In this document: positions 14,060 through 24,370 of the stretch, piece after piece | How the letters are laid out: every line of letters starts with the position of its first letter | How positions within the stretch are numbered: the first letter of the stretch is position 1 | From: Rostratula benghalensis | Lineage: Eukaryota > Chordata > Aves > Charadriiformes > Rostratulidae | DNA length: 64,000 nt | Assembly: GCA_013399305.1 (NCBI GenBank) | Contig: VXAI01000097.1 | Coordinates: 699,486-763,485, forward strand | Direction: 5' to 3' | The notes under the pieces: generated by a model | Seen by the model: only the letters and a program-made list of their open reading frames with translations | Database searches by the model: none | Told to the model about the DNA's origin: nothing | Program-made: the position numbers and the translations under genes

Positions 14060-14515
14060 TTGTGGGAAAGAGCTGTAAGAAGCCTTATGGAGTCCCAGCC
14101 CATTGACTTAGGAGCCGCATTATATCATAGGCCTTTGTCCCTATCTGAGCTGCAATGTTGGATGCCCAATATCTTGCTGATTCTGACCTTGATTTGCTGC
14201 CACTGGACGTCAAACCTCAACTGTGTTTGTCTGTCACAAGGCTTTTGTTTGACTCTGTTTTGGTCTCCAGACCTGCCCTGCTTTTCTTATGTGCTGTGGG
14301 ACTGTGTCCATGGTTGGTGGGGTGAGTGCCTGCTTTGCTGTCATATTTTGCTGGGCTCCCAGCTCTGCTTCTTTTGCAGAGCAACTTGTTCTTGCTGCTT
14401 TCGGGCAGTTGCCAGTTTGCTACGGATGATGCTTGCACAAGTTTCACATGCAGAACTCTGTCTTGTAGGAGCAAAGCAGTTCCACCAGCAAGTGGAGAAC
14501 AGCTCACAAACATGA
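14060..14515 (+). other. GC-richer island with a 151-codon open frame, probably noncoding
   Basis: This is the longest open frame in the window not created by a simple repeat: 151 codons from the ATG at 14060. The translation is dominated by Cys, Leu and Trp and contains clusters of adjacent Cys, as expected when TGC/CTG-rich DNA is read in an arbitrary frame. A second frame (14217-14513) is open on the opposite strand. I see no signal for a known domain, no zinc-finger spacing and no convincing splice sites. The repeated 'ctga', 'ctgctt' and 'ttgctg' wording would also fit an old LTR or retroposon fragment. A real protein is possible but unlikely. Confidence 0.3.
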
Positions 14516-15112
14516 AACCAGCATCAATGGAGCATGCAGAAGAGCATTAATACAAATAGACAAGTACCTGTATCCAATTCCATTACCTAATCTGGAGGAA
14601 GACAAAATCCAACTTCAGTCTCATTTTTACCCTGTAGATAGTTTAATGTCAAAGGGAAAAAATATTGATTCAGCAGTTTCCTCACCTATAGGCATTTTAC
14701 ATTGGTATTTAGACCTCTCTATGTCTAAATGCCTAATTAGGGTAAAATCTTTCCTCTATAGAGTGTATCTTATAAAGTATTAAATTGAAAATTTCTATAA
14801 GGCATCTTAATGTTCACTGAGAAGTCTAGGAAAGCCTGTGTATCACTCAGTCCTTGAGTGCACAGGCCATTTGCCTGAGGTTGAAAATCTAAGTGGAGAC
14901 TGTCCTGTGTTGGCACAGCACCCAGCATCTCTTGACCATGTCCATTACTGTGGCTTCTAGATGACATTTAGGCCAACACTGTATGATTAATGGAGAGTAA
15001 TAGGCTCCACCAAACTAGTAACCCATTGTAAACACAAATAGTGGTACTAGTCTGAATCTGTGCACAAGCTTTTGATAATGGGTTTTCAGAGTCTGCAAAA
15101 GAAAAAAAAGAA
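14516..15112. other. noncoding, possible old degenerate repeat
   Basis: AT-rich DNA. Around 14680-14760 the wording 'tataggcattttac', 'ggtatttagacc' and 'gtctaaatgcctaa' echoes the 'taggtgcct/tctaaat' vocabulary at 1-170, 13720-13740 and 53740-53765. I cannot assign a repeat family. No gene is seen. Confidence 0.4.
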
Positions 15113-15130
15113 AATAATAATAATAATAAA
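15113..15130. repeat. (AAT)n microsatellite
   Basis: Six AAT-type units directly after an A-rich stretch. It lies 50 bases before the longer AAAT array at 15181. Confidence 0.9.
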
Positions 15131-15180
15131 AAGGAATCTTCTAGGCATTAATTTAACATTTCTTTGTAATACCTCTTACA

Positions 15181-15216
15181 AATAAATAAATAAATAGATA
15201 AATAAATAAATAAAAT
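15181..15216. repeat. (AAAT)n microsatellite
   Basis: About nine AAAT units with one A-to-G interruption ('agat') in the middle. The single interruption suggests an ageing array. Confidence 0.95.
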
Positions 15217-16168
15217 TACAGATAGCTTGCTGCTCTAGTTCTACATCTTAAAATTGATTATTTTTCTTTAGTGTCTTGTCTGATATCTGTGCCTATTGCA
15301 AAGCATAAATCTGAAAGAGTATGTTTTTAAACTAGTCAGCATGTCTGGTGTGGTCTGAAACAATCACCCTTCATTTTGAACAGCTCAGCTCAGTCAGTGG
15401 ATCTTAGGTTACTGCTTTTAAAGCAATGCAGACACCGTCTTTTCCTTGAAATGAAGTGATATAAAAATTCATGAGAGTAATTTTTCAAGTTGTAGCCAGA
15501 ATTTTTTGGAAAAATAATGCCTTTAAAAAGTAAAGCTAATCCTCTTAAGAGATTTTACATTTTATAAACTTCAAACATAGTTTCCTTACTATTGTTAACC
15601 GAAATGCCAGCCTACTTCGGTTATACTTACATTTAGAATAAATACTCTATAATTATCATAGATTGTTGTGCAAATGTGGTAAAGGCTTTTCATTGCTTTG
15701 GACAAAAATATAATGTGACTTTTTGTACAAAGTGGATTTATAAAAATAGTATATATGCTGACAGTAAAAGGGACAGAAAAAGAAGTAAATTCCCCATACA
15801 TCTTTGCAAAACTATCTCACAGAGTGAAATCTTGGAAGCTCATAGACAATGAATCACAACTAGTATTTTGCATGTGATACTGAGAGATAAACAAGCAAAT
15901 AATCCTTACAAGAATGAAATGTTACAGTGAAATGTGAAAATATCCATATAAAAATATTGTGAAGGTTTCAATTTAAATTAACAAGAGCCAGATAACTCAA
16001 AATTAAAGATGAAACTTAACTGACTTTGTGGTGCTGGTGGTAGTAATCTTACAGGATGACTGTACTTATTGTAGTGGACAGTGACATTAATCTTTGGGAT
16101 AAAGCACAGATGTCCAATGACTTATTCAACGGATTCAAGTGAGCATGTGGTGCGCAAAATACTAACTT

Positions 16169-16186
16169 AGATTTAAATTTAAATCT
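16169..16186. repeat. 18-bp perfect palindrome
   Basis: AGATTTAAATTTAAATCT equals its own reverse complement over all 18 bases. It consists of AT-rich half sites, so it may be chance in this composition. Confidence 0.9.
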
Positions 16187-16387
16187 CTAATTTGAAGTCA
16201 TGTGATTTACTGCCCTTGAGTCTAATGGGATGACTTCTCCTCTTTCTTCATGATAACTCTCAAAATTTAAAGCCTGGCAGCCAAGAAATCAGAAGTCTCA
16301 GAGTGGTAGCATCTTCTTGCTGAACACTTTGTAAGGATTTGCAAGTATTTTTAGCATCTCACTTGCCCTCGGTAAGGCTAATAAATC

Positions 16388-16410
16388 AGCAGTGTTTCTA
16401 AAACACTGCT
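16388..16410. repeat. hairpin, 10-bp perfect arms and 3-nt loop
   Basis: AGCAGTGTTT is followed by CTA and then its exact reverse complement AAACACTGCT. A stem with this loop could form in single-stranded DNA or RNA. The arms do not extend further, so it is too short for a microRNA precursor. Confidence 0.9.
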
Positions 16411-19400
16411 TAGTGGCATTTAATGAGAACTCTTTCTATGTTCTCCTGTCTAATTTGCGTTAGATAAACCACAGAATTACATTACACTCTTGATAAAGAA
16501 TAAGATCAGAGAGTAGCATATTTTGAGTTCTCCATGTTCAATGTCTGGTTACCAATTTGTGAAATTTAGCTTTATTAATTTTATGAAAAATATGAATGGT
16601 CTATATTAAATCACAAGTCTTTAAAAAGAAGTATGTATATTTACACTGAGTCCATACTTCAGATGGGAAACCTGATGTAAAATTATGTGAGCTACTTGAG
16701 TAGTCACAAGCAAGACAAGAAAGGAGAACACAGAATATAAAGTCCTGGGTCTATAATGTAGTTGTATTATTTTCCTAACTTGGTCAATCACTATAATGTA
16801 CTATTAAATCTTAAATGAGAAAAAAGTAGATTTCATTAATTACTTCATTAAAAATTTCTACATTACTTCTAAAAGACTATTTCTAGTGTTTTGAACAACA
16901 TAAAAATAAACCTAGTAGCAAGTTTGTTATGCTAGTTTTTTTAGAAACCTAGATTACATCCTTCCAGTCTTTCTATAAAACAACAGACATTCAGATTATA
17001 TTTTGCATGCAACTTTATTCACTAAGTCAATACATATATGATTGTTTATGTGATCAATGTAAATTTATATAATTTAACCAGAATCTCATGTGGAGTTAAA
17101 CATCTAATTTCCAGCAGTGAAACAGAAAAAATAAATTAAAAAAATATTCAATTGAGATACTTGTTATTTTAGATAACAGAATACCATATTTAAGATGAGA
17201 TTATATAATGAATGCTGTTATATTACTATTAAAAACATTATAAAAGGGAAAAAAAAATAAAAACTTCTGAGTTCTAAGTACAGATTTCAGAGTTTTACAA
17301 TTAAAATTTTCAGAGGATTATTGGCAAATCAATTTCTCTTTCATGGAGGAAGATGAGAAAAATTTCATTTCTTTTTTTGTTTTTGTTTCGTTGGTTTTAC
17401 TTCCAAATCTCAACTATGTGTGTGCCAGCATCTGCAGAATTGCTGACCAATATTGCAAAAAGTAAGATTCATCTCTGCTGTGTGTGGTTCTTGTCCAGCA
17501 AAGCAGGTGAAGGCAAAACGTCTTGACTTTTCTTAGTTTCTCTTAGAGTTCAGAACATTAACCTTTTAATATTTCCTGACTCAAAAGTCCTGTCTTAAAG
17601 CAACCGGGCTTCCTCTTATGTCGTTGTTTGCTTAGAATAAATTCCCAAACACCAAAAGGAAGTTCTAGAAAAAAATTACAGAATCTAGTAATTATATATC
17701 TAATTTTAAACAGATAACAACAACTCACTATCCAAGTCTGATAGCTTATTCTAAAATCATTTTCAAAATATATAGTTGGGATTATTAGCTTCACATGTTT
17801 CCTCCTTTGAATTATAAAGGACTAAATACAAAGCAGAAATTTCTTTCTGACTTTTAGGTACTTAGAGATAAGTGAAATGAATCACACCCACACATTGTTC
17901 CTATGGTGCCATGAAGACTGTAGAAATAGATGTAAGCAATTTAAAAGTGAAAATCTTTTTACAGTAGTAAAATCAGTTATCTTTCTAACTCCAGGAAACT
18001 GCGGTCATATATTTTCTTTTTATTTATTATTAATATTTCATTTAAGTAGTTTAGGTTCTTCTAAATTCATAAGTCTCTTTCTCTCTCACCCTCTCACTCC
18101 TCTCTTTGAAGAGAGATGTGGGGAAGAGCATCTGTTGTTCATCTCAGTGGCCAGTCTGGCCCAAACCACATCAAGTTTAAAAGAAGCCCAAGCACCTTAA
18201 GTAAGTAAAGGAAGACAATATATATAACACTGAACAACACCCTTCTGTCTTTCCTCCATGTGAATAGAGTTTTGAAATATAGTAATCATACATATTTAGA
18301 TAGACATAATTGATAAGATTCACTTCATACACTTCATACGCTTATAATACCAGCACTCTTGGAAACTCATAGAAATGATACATGCAAATAAGTGCTTGAA
18401 AATGAGATTCTACTCTTTTGGGTCTAATTTAGTTCCTTGGGGAATCTGTTTCTTCTCTTTTTGCTCATTATTCCTGCTGCTTAGTTGCAGTATTGCTGCA
18501 TTAAGTTTGTTATGCTCATCTTGTTAACTTTTTCTTTTGGAAGGAACACTCCTTTTCCTAATTAATATTGAAAATTAAAAAAGAAATTATTCCTTAATAT
18601 GTGTCTGTCTTCTGCAGATACCAATACCAGTAGCAGCATTTTGTATTTCTCTTTCCTAATGAGTTCAAACCATCTTGGTGTCTGACACAAGCAGTAAACT
18701 ATCATATGGTTCTGTATCTAATTTCTGTAGAATCTTTCTGTCTTTTAGAAAAAGTTTTTTAAAAAGTAAGAATAAGATCACATTTTCAAAGCAGCAGCTC
18801 TAGCAGCAGTGACCTAAAATGTTCATGAACACTCACAAAATGTCAGTTCTTTGAGAATGAATAGTAAAAGCCAAAAAAAAAATGGTATTGTTGTCCTGTG
18901 GGCTTAAAAGATTTGTGGATTTGACTTCTATAGAGAAGGTTGTTAAAATGCGCAATTCAGATTTTAATACAAAGGAATGCAGTAAAAATAATAACAAATG
19001 AGGTATGGAACACATCATATTAGTATTCAAGTATTAACAGAAGTATTGAGTAGAACATTTTCAGAACAGAGAAACTTATTGTTATAGTACAACTTTCATT
19101 ATCTTCTTTCGTAACAACTCTCAACTTTATATTCACCAACATTTCCTTTACTTATATCACCACTGTATAATGTTTATTTTTATAGTAACACATAACAAAG
19201 AGAAAATTCTCAGAGTGCTAGCCACCTAGAGAGTCAAAGCTATTAAGTAATATGTTTTACTTTCTCATCTATATTTGAAAAAAAAAAAAAATTGAGAAGG
19301 CAGCAAGATGCTTTTTATTTTTATCACAGTGAAGCACTGTGCAAAGCTGTACTGCTGTATAAGTGCATCTTCATGATTAAGAGTATTATGCTGACATAAA

Positions 19401-20722
19401 GCCATAGAAAGAAAAGACATGGTGCAAGCAGTTTATTATTAATATACTGAGAAAAGTGTGCTTTCATGCTTGTATCTTCAATTCTATACTTGTCAGATGG
19501 ATAATTTCACCAGTAAAATTTTGAAGGTCATTTTTTTTCCCTATTCCTTGTTACTTTAATTAACAGTACTATCTTTATTGTGTCCTTTAATTTTCTTAGG
19601 CCAATTGACCTCATTACACACTTGCTGAATCAGGTTACTGAGTAAATGACATCATGCAGGACAAAAGTTAACAATTGCAATATCCCATCAAGGAGTTGAT
19701 ATTTGCATTTAGAGTCATTTGAAACACAAATCTGAATCATTAACTTGAAATCAGCAGAGTTAAATCCAGTCTGAATTCCCTCTTTAATTACCTGGATAAA
19801 TGTATTTTAGTCTTCTCAAGATATGAACATTCATTTACAAATCAAAGAGATTTTTTCTTAGTCTTCAGGCAGGTCAACCTTTTGAAGTCCATAGTCTTAA
19901 AATCTAGAGTAACAATTAATTGTGACAATGTGTTATCAATACTACAGAAGACACTGGATGCTAGAACAGTTTTTATGGCTACACATCTGTTAGATACAGA
20001 TTAAACCCAGTCTTAAAGCCTGTCCAAATCCTGTTTCATCACATTTTGACTAAGATTTGATGATTGTTATTCAGACTCCTCTTATTTTGCCAAGTACAAG
20101 GGAAATGAGCAGTAAAAGGACCATAGAAAATTTAGTGAAATGTATTCATTTAATTAAAACAGACCGATCTTGGTATTTTTCGATAAACGCCAGTACAAAC
20201 ACTGCTTAGTGTGTCCATTCAATAAAGCTGTTACTTTTGCTATAATACAGCTCATGACATACACAACTCAGTAATTAAAAAGGCTGAGTACCTACATTTT
20301 TGTTGTTGTTCTGAAAGTAATTTTATGTATAACCTATTGACATAAAATGTTAAATCAGCAGGGCTTATGGATGTGAGTTTAAATGAGTATTTCTTGGAGC
20401 TGTGAAGTTTTTTGTTTAGGAATAAGTTAGATTAAATCAAAGATTGCCATCTTAATCTGAGTCAATTATCTTGCAAGCTAGAAAAGGGCCTGGTTTTTAT
20501 AATGCAGCCTTGTCTTCTTCAATATATGAAGTATGAAAATACATAAAGTATGTAAATACAGGTGATGGGGTCTATCAATTAATTAGGACTACTTACTGCT
20601 TGTTTTGCACAACATAAAAAAGCATAAGCCACTTTTTAAATTGTTGCATGATTGGGATACTCAGAGTGGTCTTTAACCTTATGCAGTGTCCTGGTGTGAG
20701 CAAGAATATTACTTTGAAGTAG

Positions 20723-21585
20723 GAATCATAGATTCATCGAAAGATGGTATGGTTCATGTTGGAAGGGACTTTTAAAGTATATCTAGTCCTACCCCCTTGT
20801 AATGAGCGGGGATATCTTCAACTAGACCAGTTAGCTCAGAGACCTGTTCAACCTCACCCTGAATGTTTCCAGGGATAGGGCACCTACCACCCTTCTGGTC
20901 AATGTGTGTCAATATTTCACCACCCTTATTGTGAAAAATTTCTTCCCTGTATCTGCTCAAAATCTGCCCTCTTTTAGTTTAATGTCATTACCCCTTGTCC
21001 TATCACAGATCCTACTAAAAAGTCTGTCCTCGTCTTTCTTAGAGGCCTCCTTCAAGTACTGAAAAGTCACAAGGTCTCCCCAGCATCTTCTCTTCCGCAG
21101 GCTGAACAACCTCAAATCTCAGTCTTTCTTCACAGGAGAGACGTTCCATCTCTCTGAAATTTTTTGTGGCCCTCCTTTGGACCTGGTCCAACAGGTCCAT
21201 GTTTTTCCTGTGCTGAAACCTCCAGAGCTGGACATAGCACTCCAAGTGGGTCTCGCCAGGGCAAAATAGAGGGGCAGAACTACTTCCCTCAACCTGCTGG
21301 CCATGCTTCTTGGCCAAACAATTGACCTTCTGGGCTACATGCGCACATTGCTGTCTCATGTCGAGCTTTTCATCCACCAAGTCCTTCCTAGCAGAGCTGC
21401 TCTCAATCTCTTTGTCCCCTAGCCTGTAATGATATGGGCCATTGCCCCAATCCGGGTGCAGAACCCCGCCCTCTGTAGAGATTCATGAGGTTCATATGGG
21501 CCCATTTCTTGAGTTTGTCCAGGTCCCTCTGGATGGCATCCCATCCCTTAGGTATGTCAAACACACCACTCAGCTTAGGAATGAA
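20723..21585 (-). mobile_element. CR1 non-LTR retrotransposon, 5'-truncated
   Basis: A CR1 LINE copy read on the minus strand. Its 3' end is at low coordinates: 'gaatcatagattcat' at 20723 is a decayed form of the terminal ATTCTATG repeats, followed by the conserved 'gttggaagggac' and 'tctagtcc' blocks. The body runs through the end of ORF2 and stops close to 21585, shortly after the point where the reverse-transcriptase FADD motif would lie, so the copy keeps only about the last 860 bases. Such 5' truncation is usual for CR1, which inserts by target-primed reverse transcription. Many substitutions and indels show that it is old and immobile. The sense strand differs in detail from the copy at 37374, so the two belong to different CR1 subfamilies, which I do not name. 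Confidence 0.95.
21000..21585 (-). pseudogene. CR1 ORF2 C-terminal fragment (reverse transcriptase thumb and tail), broken
   Basis: On the minus strand the translation contains hallmark CR1 ORF2 pieces: AIQRDLDKLKKWAHMNLM from about 21550 downward, then KLDMRQQCA near 21350 and MDLLDQVQRRAT near 21190. Intact elements continue this frame from the catalytic YLDF/FADD region through the thumb domain to the stop before the 3' tail. Here the frame is broken: the segment between NLM and the KLDM block is shifted and shortened, and after the QRRAT block it shifts again. No catalytic residue is present. It cannot make a working enzyme. Confidence 0.9.
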
Positions 21586-23837
21586 CACGTTCATGTGTGC
21601 AAGACTTAGTTTTTGTTTATATTTAGGAGATTTTAATAAAATCTAACAAATACCTTTTCACACTATTCCCTGAATATTAAATACAGTTTGCTTCTGTGTA
21701 GAAAGCATTTTTTTTGCCCCAATAAAAGACGACTGCAATTTATAGAAGCTGATAACTGAAGTTTCCACATTTGAAAATATGCAATAAATGTTCCAGTCAT
21801 TTAAACAAAACTGAGGAAAATAAATTTCAACCACTGCTTTTATACTCTGTAGAAGATTTTTCTCACTCTACTACAAACATAAAGAATATCATAAGGAATG
21901 CATATCCTATTCTACCACTAGATACTATTTCATGTTCATGTAGCCAGAGATGAACAGCAATGACCTACTCTTCTAAAATACTACCTAACGATACCAAAGC
22001 AAATAAAGCAGTACATTTGTCAGCAACTGGATTTTCTAAAAAAAATCTCTTGGTTTGCCTGGAAACAGCCCTGAAGAAGAATAAACACTTCTGCTTTCAG
22101 GTTCCTTAGAAAATGAAGTGTTTAGGCAACTGCAACAGGACTAGGAAGCAATTTTCAAATTCTCTATTCTCCCTCCCCACCAAGTCTGTTATGATCCTAT
22201 AATTCTAGAAATCAAGAACAATATTTCTGCTTTTCTTGCTCTCTTTCAAATTTCATTGGCCACAGTTTCTTATATTTGTTCATTTCTTATCCTCCATGAA
22301 ACCACATGGAAGGGGTGATAAGTTTTTTTCTAATACCAGCAAATACCATCACCTTCATACTTAACCAAATAGTAGGGGGTAACATATGAGCATTTGGTTT
22401 GCCAACTTGTCTTCCACCAAAGCCTTTAATTCCAGCCTGGAAAAAGGAAAGACCAAATAATCTCAAAGTTTTCAAATTGTGTGGGGTTTTTTGAACATGA
22501 ATCCTGAATGAATCATTTTAGTTTTAGTAAGAAATCCCAATACACTATCCATCAACTGTAATGTTGGCATCTAGCAAGAAGTAAGTGAAGTTAGAGATAT
22601 TTAATGTCTTTTAAAGATTTGCAGCTGGTTTATATTGAGTATTTCAGAGCAAGTTGTACTGCAGAGTAGATTGTCTGATGACTGAGGTTTTTCTGTATCT
22701 GTAAGGAAAATGTGTGAAGCATAATTTAGGTATTGTTGTAGGAGACAGGTGGTGTTTTTAGCCACTGTCCTATCTCAAAGATATACATTCATATGAATAA
22801 TTAACAATTGCTAGATAGGGTGATACTTTCACTCCTAAATAGGTCCTCTAGTCTGTTGATATCTAATCCTTATCAACATCCTGAGATAGGGAGAAAACTT
22901 TTTAGTGAATGTGAACAAACCTGCAACACTGGGAAGTGATTTTAAATTAAGTCTACATACCATATCTCCACTGTTTGATAGTAGAAATAAATAAGTGATT
23001 TTGTATACTTACTCAAAATTAGTATTAGTAATAGATTGCTTTTCGTGAAGTTACTCTTTTTCATTTGAGGAATTTTAAGAACTGATTAAACATGCTAAAT
23101 ATTCTGCTTTGTACGTGAGGTAAAAACTCTAGATTTAAAGTTACATTTCACCAGGCTTGACTAGGAGAGGCTTCCAAGCTAGTCAGGATTATATATTTAC
23201 CAAAAGTGCTGGTCTTTTACCAATTGCCAGAGAAGCAGCCCAGAAAACCAAATTTGGTGAGAGGTCTCCCAGGAACAAGAATTGTTTGACTTCTCTTTGA
23301 AGATTTCTTTGAATCTATTCGCATTTGTTTGTTTTTTTCCTTGACAACAAAAAACTGTCTTACTGCTTTTTGTCAGCTGTTAAATTGAGCTCTTTAATAC
23401 AAGCCATTTCTTTTGTGGTGCTACAAAAGTGACTTGTCAAATTATCAAGTCTTGTAAAGATTTGTAGTAGATCAAAAAAGAGAGTAGTCCTTAGATCAGT
23501 GAAAATGTGATCCAACGGAGAACAATATGTAAATAATGACTTTCATAAACTATGTTCTACTCCTAGTCTGTACAGAACTTGAAGTCTGATTAGGACAAAG
23601 ACTATATGTATATAATATATATATAATATTTTAAATATTCTGACTTTAAACTACTGAAACTTACAATAAACTGTGGTAATCATAGATTGTTTTCGGTAAA
23701 TATAGTGTTTTTTGTTTCTGCCTGCATCAAAAAACACACCACAGCCTATAGTCACAGAGTATTTTCTCCGTTATTTCATTACTATGAGGCATATCAAAGC
23801 ATTCAAGTCTGGAACAACAACAGTTTGATTCCAATCG

Positions 23838-23856
23838 AGTAATGAAACCCATTACT
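23838..23856. repeat. inverted repeat, 7-bp arms with homeodomain-like cores
   Basis: AGTAATG, spacer AAACC, then CATTACT: perfect 7-bp arms whose TAATG/CATTA cores resemble homeodomain half sites. It lies 44 bases left of the 23900 palindrome. Binding is inference only. Confidence 0.6.
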
Positions 23857-23899
23857 TTTTTAAAAAAATACATTTTGTTAAAATTTGCAACTATGGAAC

Positions 23900-23911
23900 G
23901 CGCAGCTGCGC
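23900..23911. repeat. 12-bp CpG-containing palindrome around an E-box
   Basis: GCGCAGCTGCGC is self-complementary, with CAGCTG (an E-box) at its centre. Two CpG dinucleotides lie inside it and a third overlaps its left end. That is notable in otherwise CpG-depleted AT-rich DNA. It resembles, but does not match, an NRF1 site. Function is unproven. Confidence 0.6.
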
Positions 23912-24199
23912 TACTATAATCTGTAGTGTTCTGGAATACCCTTTGTGATTTCTAAGAAGTATTTATATTTTTCTGTCTCAAAAATCTTTTTTAGTGAACT
24001 ACTTTCTGAATGAACACCTCTAAAACATTCCCTTATGCTTTTTTTGTAAAGCGCTTTTTAATGACAGTATTCCTAAATTACCTACAATCCTTAAAAAAAC
24101 CCCACAAAAACCTAAAAAAACCACAACAAACTTTTGAAAGTCAACGGAGATGCTTAACTGTTAAAATAATTCTACTTTTTTTTTTTAATTGTTATTGGA

Positions 24200-24370
24200 C
24201 CTTAATGGCATCCTGGGGTGTATTAGAAGGGCTGTGGTCAGTAGGTCAAGAGAGGTTCTCCTCCGCCTCTACTCTGCCCTGGTGAGACCCCATCTGGAAT
24301 ATTGTGTCCAGTTCTGGGCCCCTCAGTTCCAGAGGGACAGGGAATTGCTTGAGAGAGTCTAGCGTAGACA
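24200..24370 (+). mobile_element. CR1 internal ORF2 fragment lacking its 3' end
   Basis: About 170 bases translate on the plus strand to a clear CR1 ORF2 segment, with [19 protein letters not shown] followed by [19 protein letters not shown] and then RELLERV, all in one frame until a stop (TAG) at about 24360. This segment lies in the C-terminal half of ORF2, beyond the catalytic motifs. The similarity ends abruptly at about 24370 and the CR1 3' tail is absent. CR1 copies normally keep the 3' end and lose the 5' end, so later deletion or rearrangement removed the tail here. Confidence 0.9.

Larger units (their letters stand above)
15217..20722. other. noncoding, no gene recognised
   Basis: AT-rich single-copy DNA, especially A/T-dense at 16550-17270. 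It contains an 18-bp palindrome at 16169-16186 and a 10-bp-arm hairpin at 16388-16410. The segment 19540-19760 is repeat-free and contains an exact octamer ATTTGCAT at 19701-19708, so it is a weak candidate conserved element. The open frame at 17877-18200 (107 codons) has no recognisable domain. No RNA gene is seen. Confidence 0.55.
21586..24199. other. noncoding, no gene recognised
   Basis: AT-rich DNA between two CR1 fragments. It holds a TA-rich patch at 23608-23640. Near its right end is a small cluster of symmetric sites: an inverted repeat at 23838-23856 and a CpG-containing palindrome at 23900-23911. An A-rich/T-rich stretch at about 24090-24190 leads into the next CR1 fragment. No open frame has a recognisable domain. 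Confidence 0.55.

Noticed and set aside
17877..18200. 107-codon plus-strand frame
   Set aside because: No domain, and Leu/Ser/Phe-rich as expected from T-rich DNA; no splice or promoter context.
7820..18389. Isolated octamers ATGCAAAT at 7820-7827 and 18382-18389 as regulatory sites
   Set aside because: Single 8-mers are expected several times by chance in 64 kb of AT-rich DNA and have no supporting neighbours here.
20772..20960. 62-codon minus-strand frame inside the CR1 3' region
   Set aside because: It is in the wrong frame relative to CR1 ORF2 and overlaps the tail; a by-product of the element.
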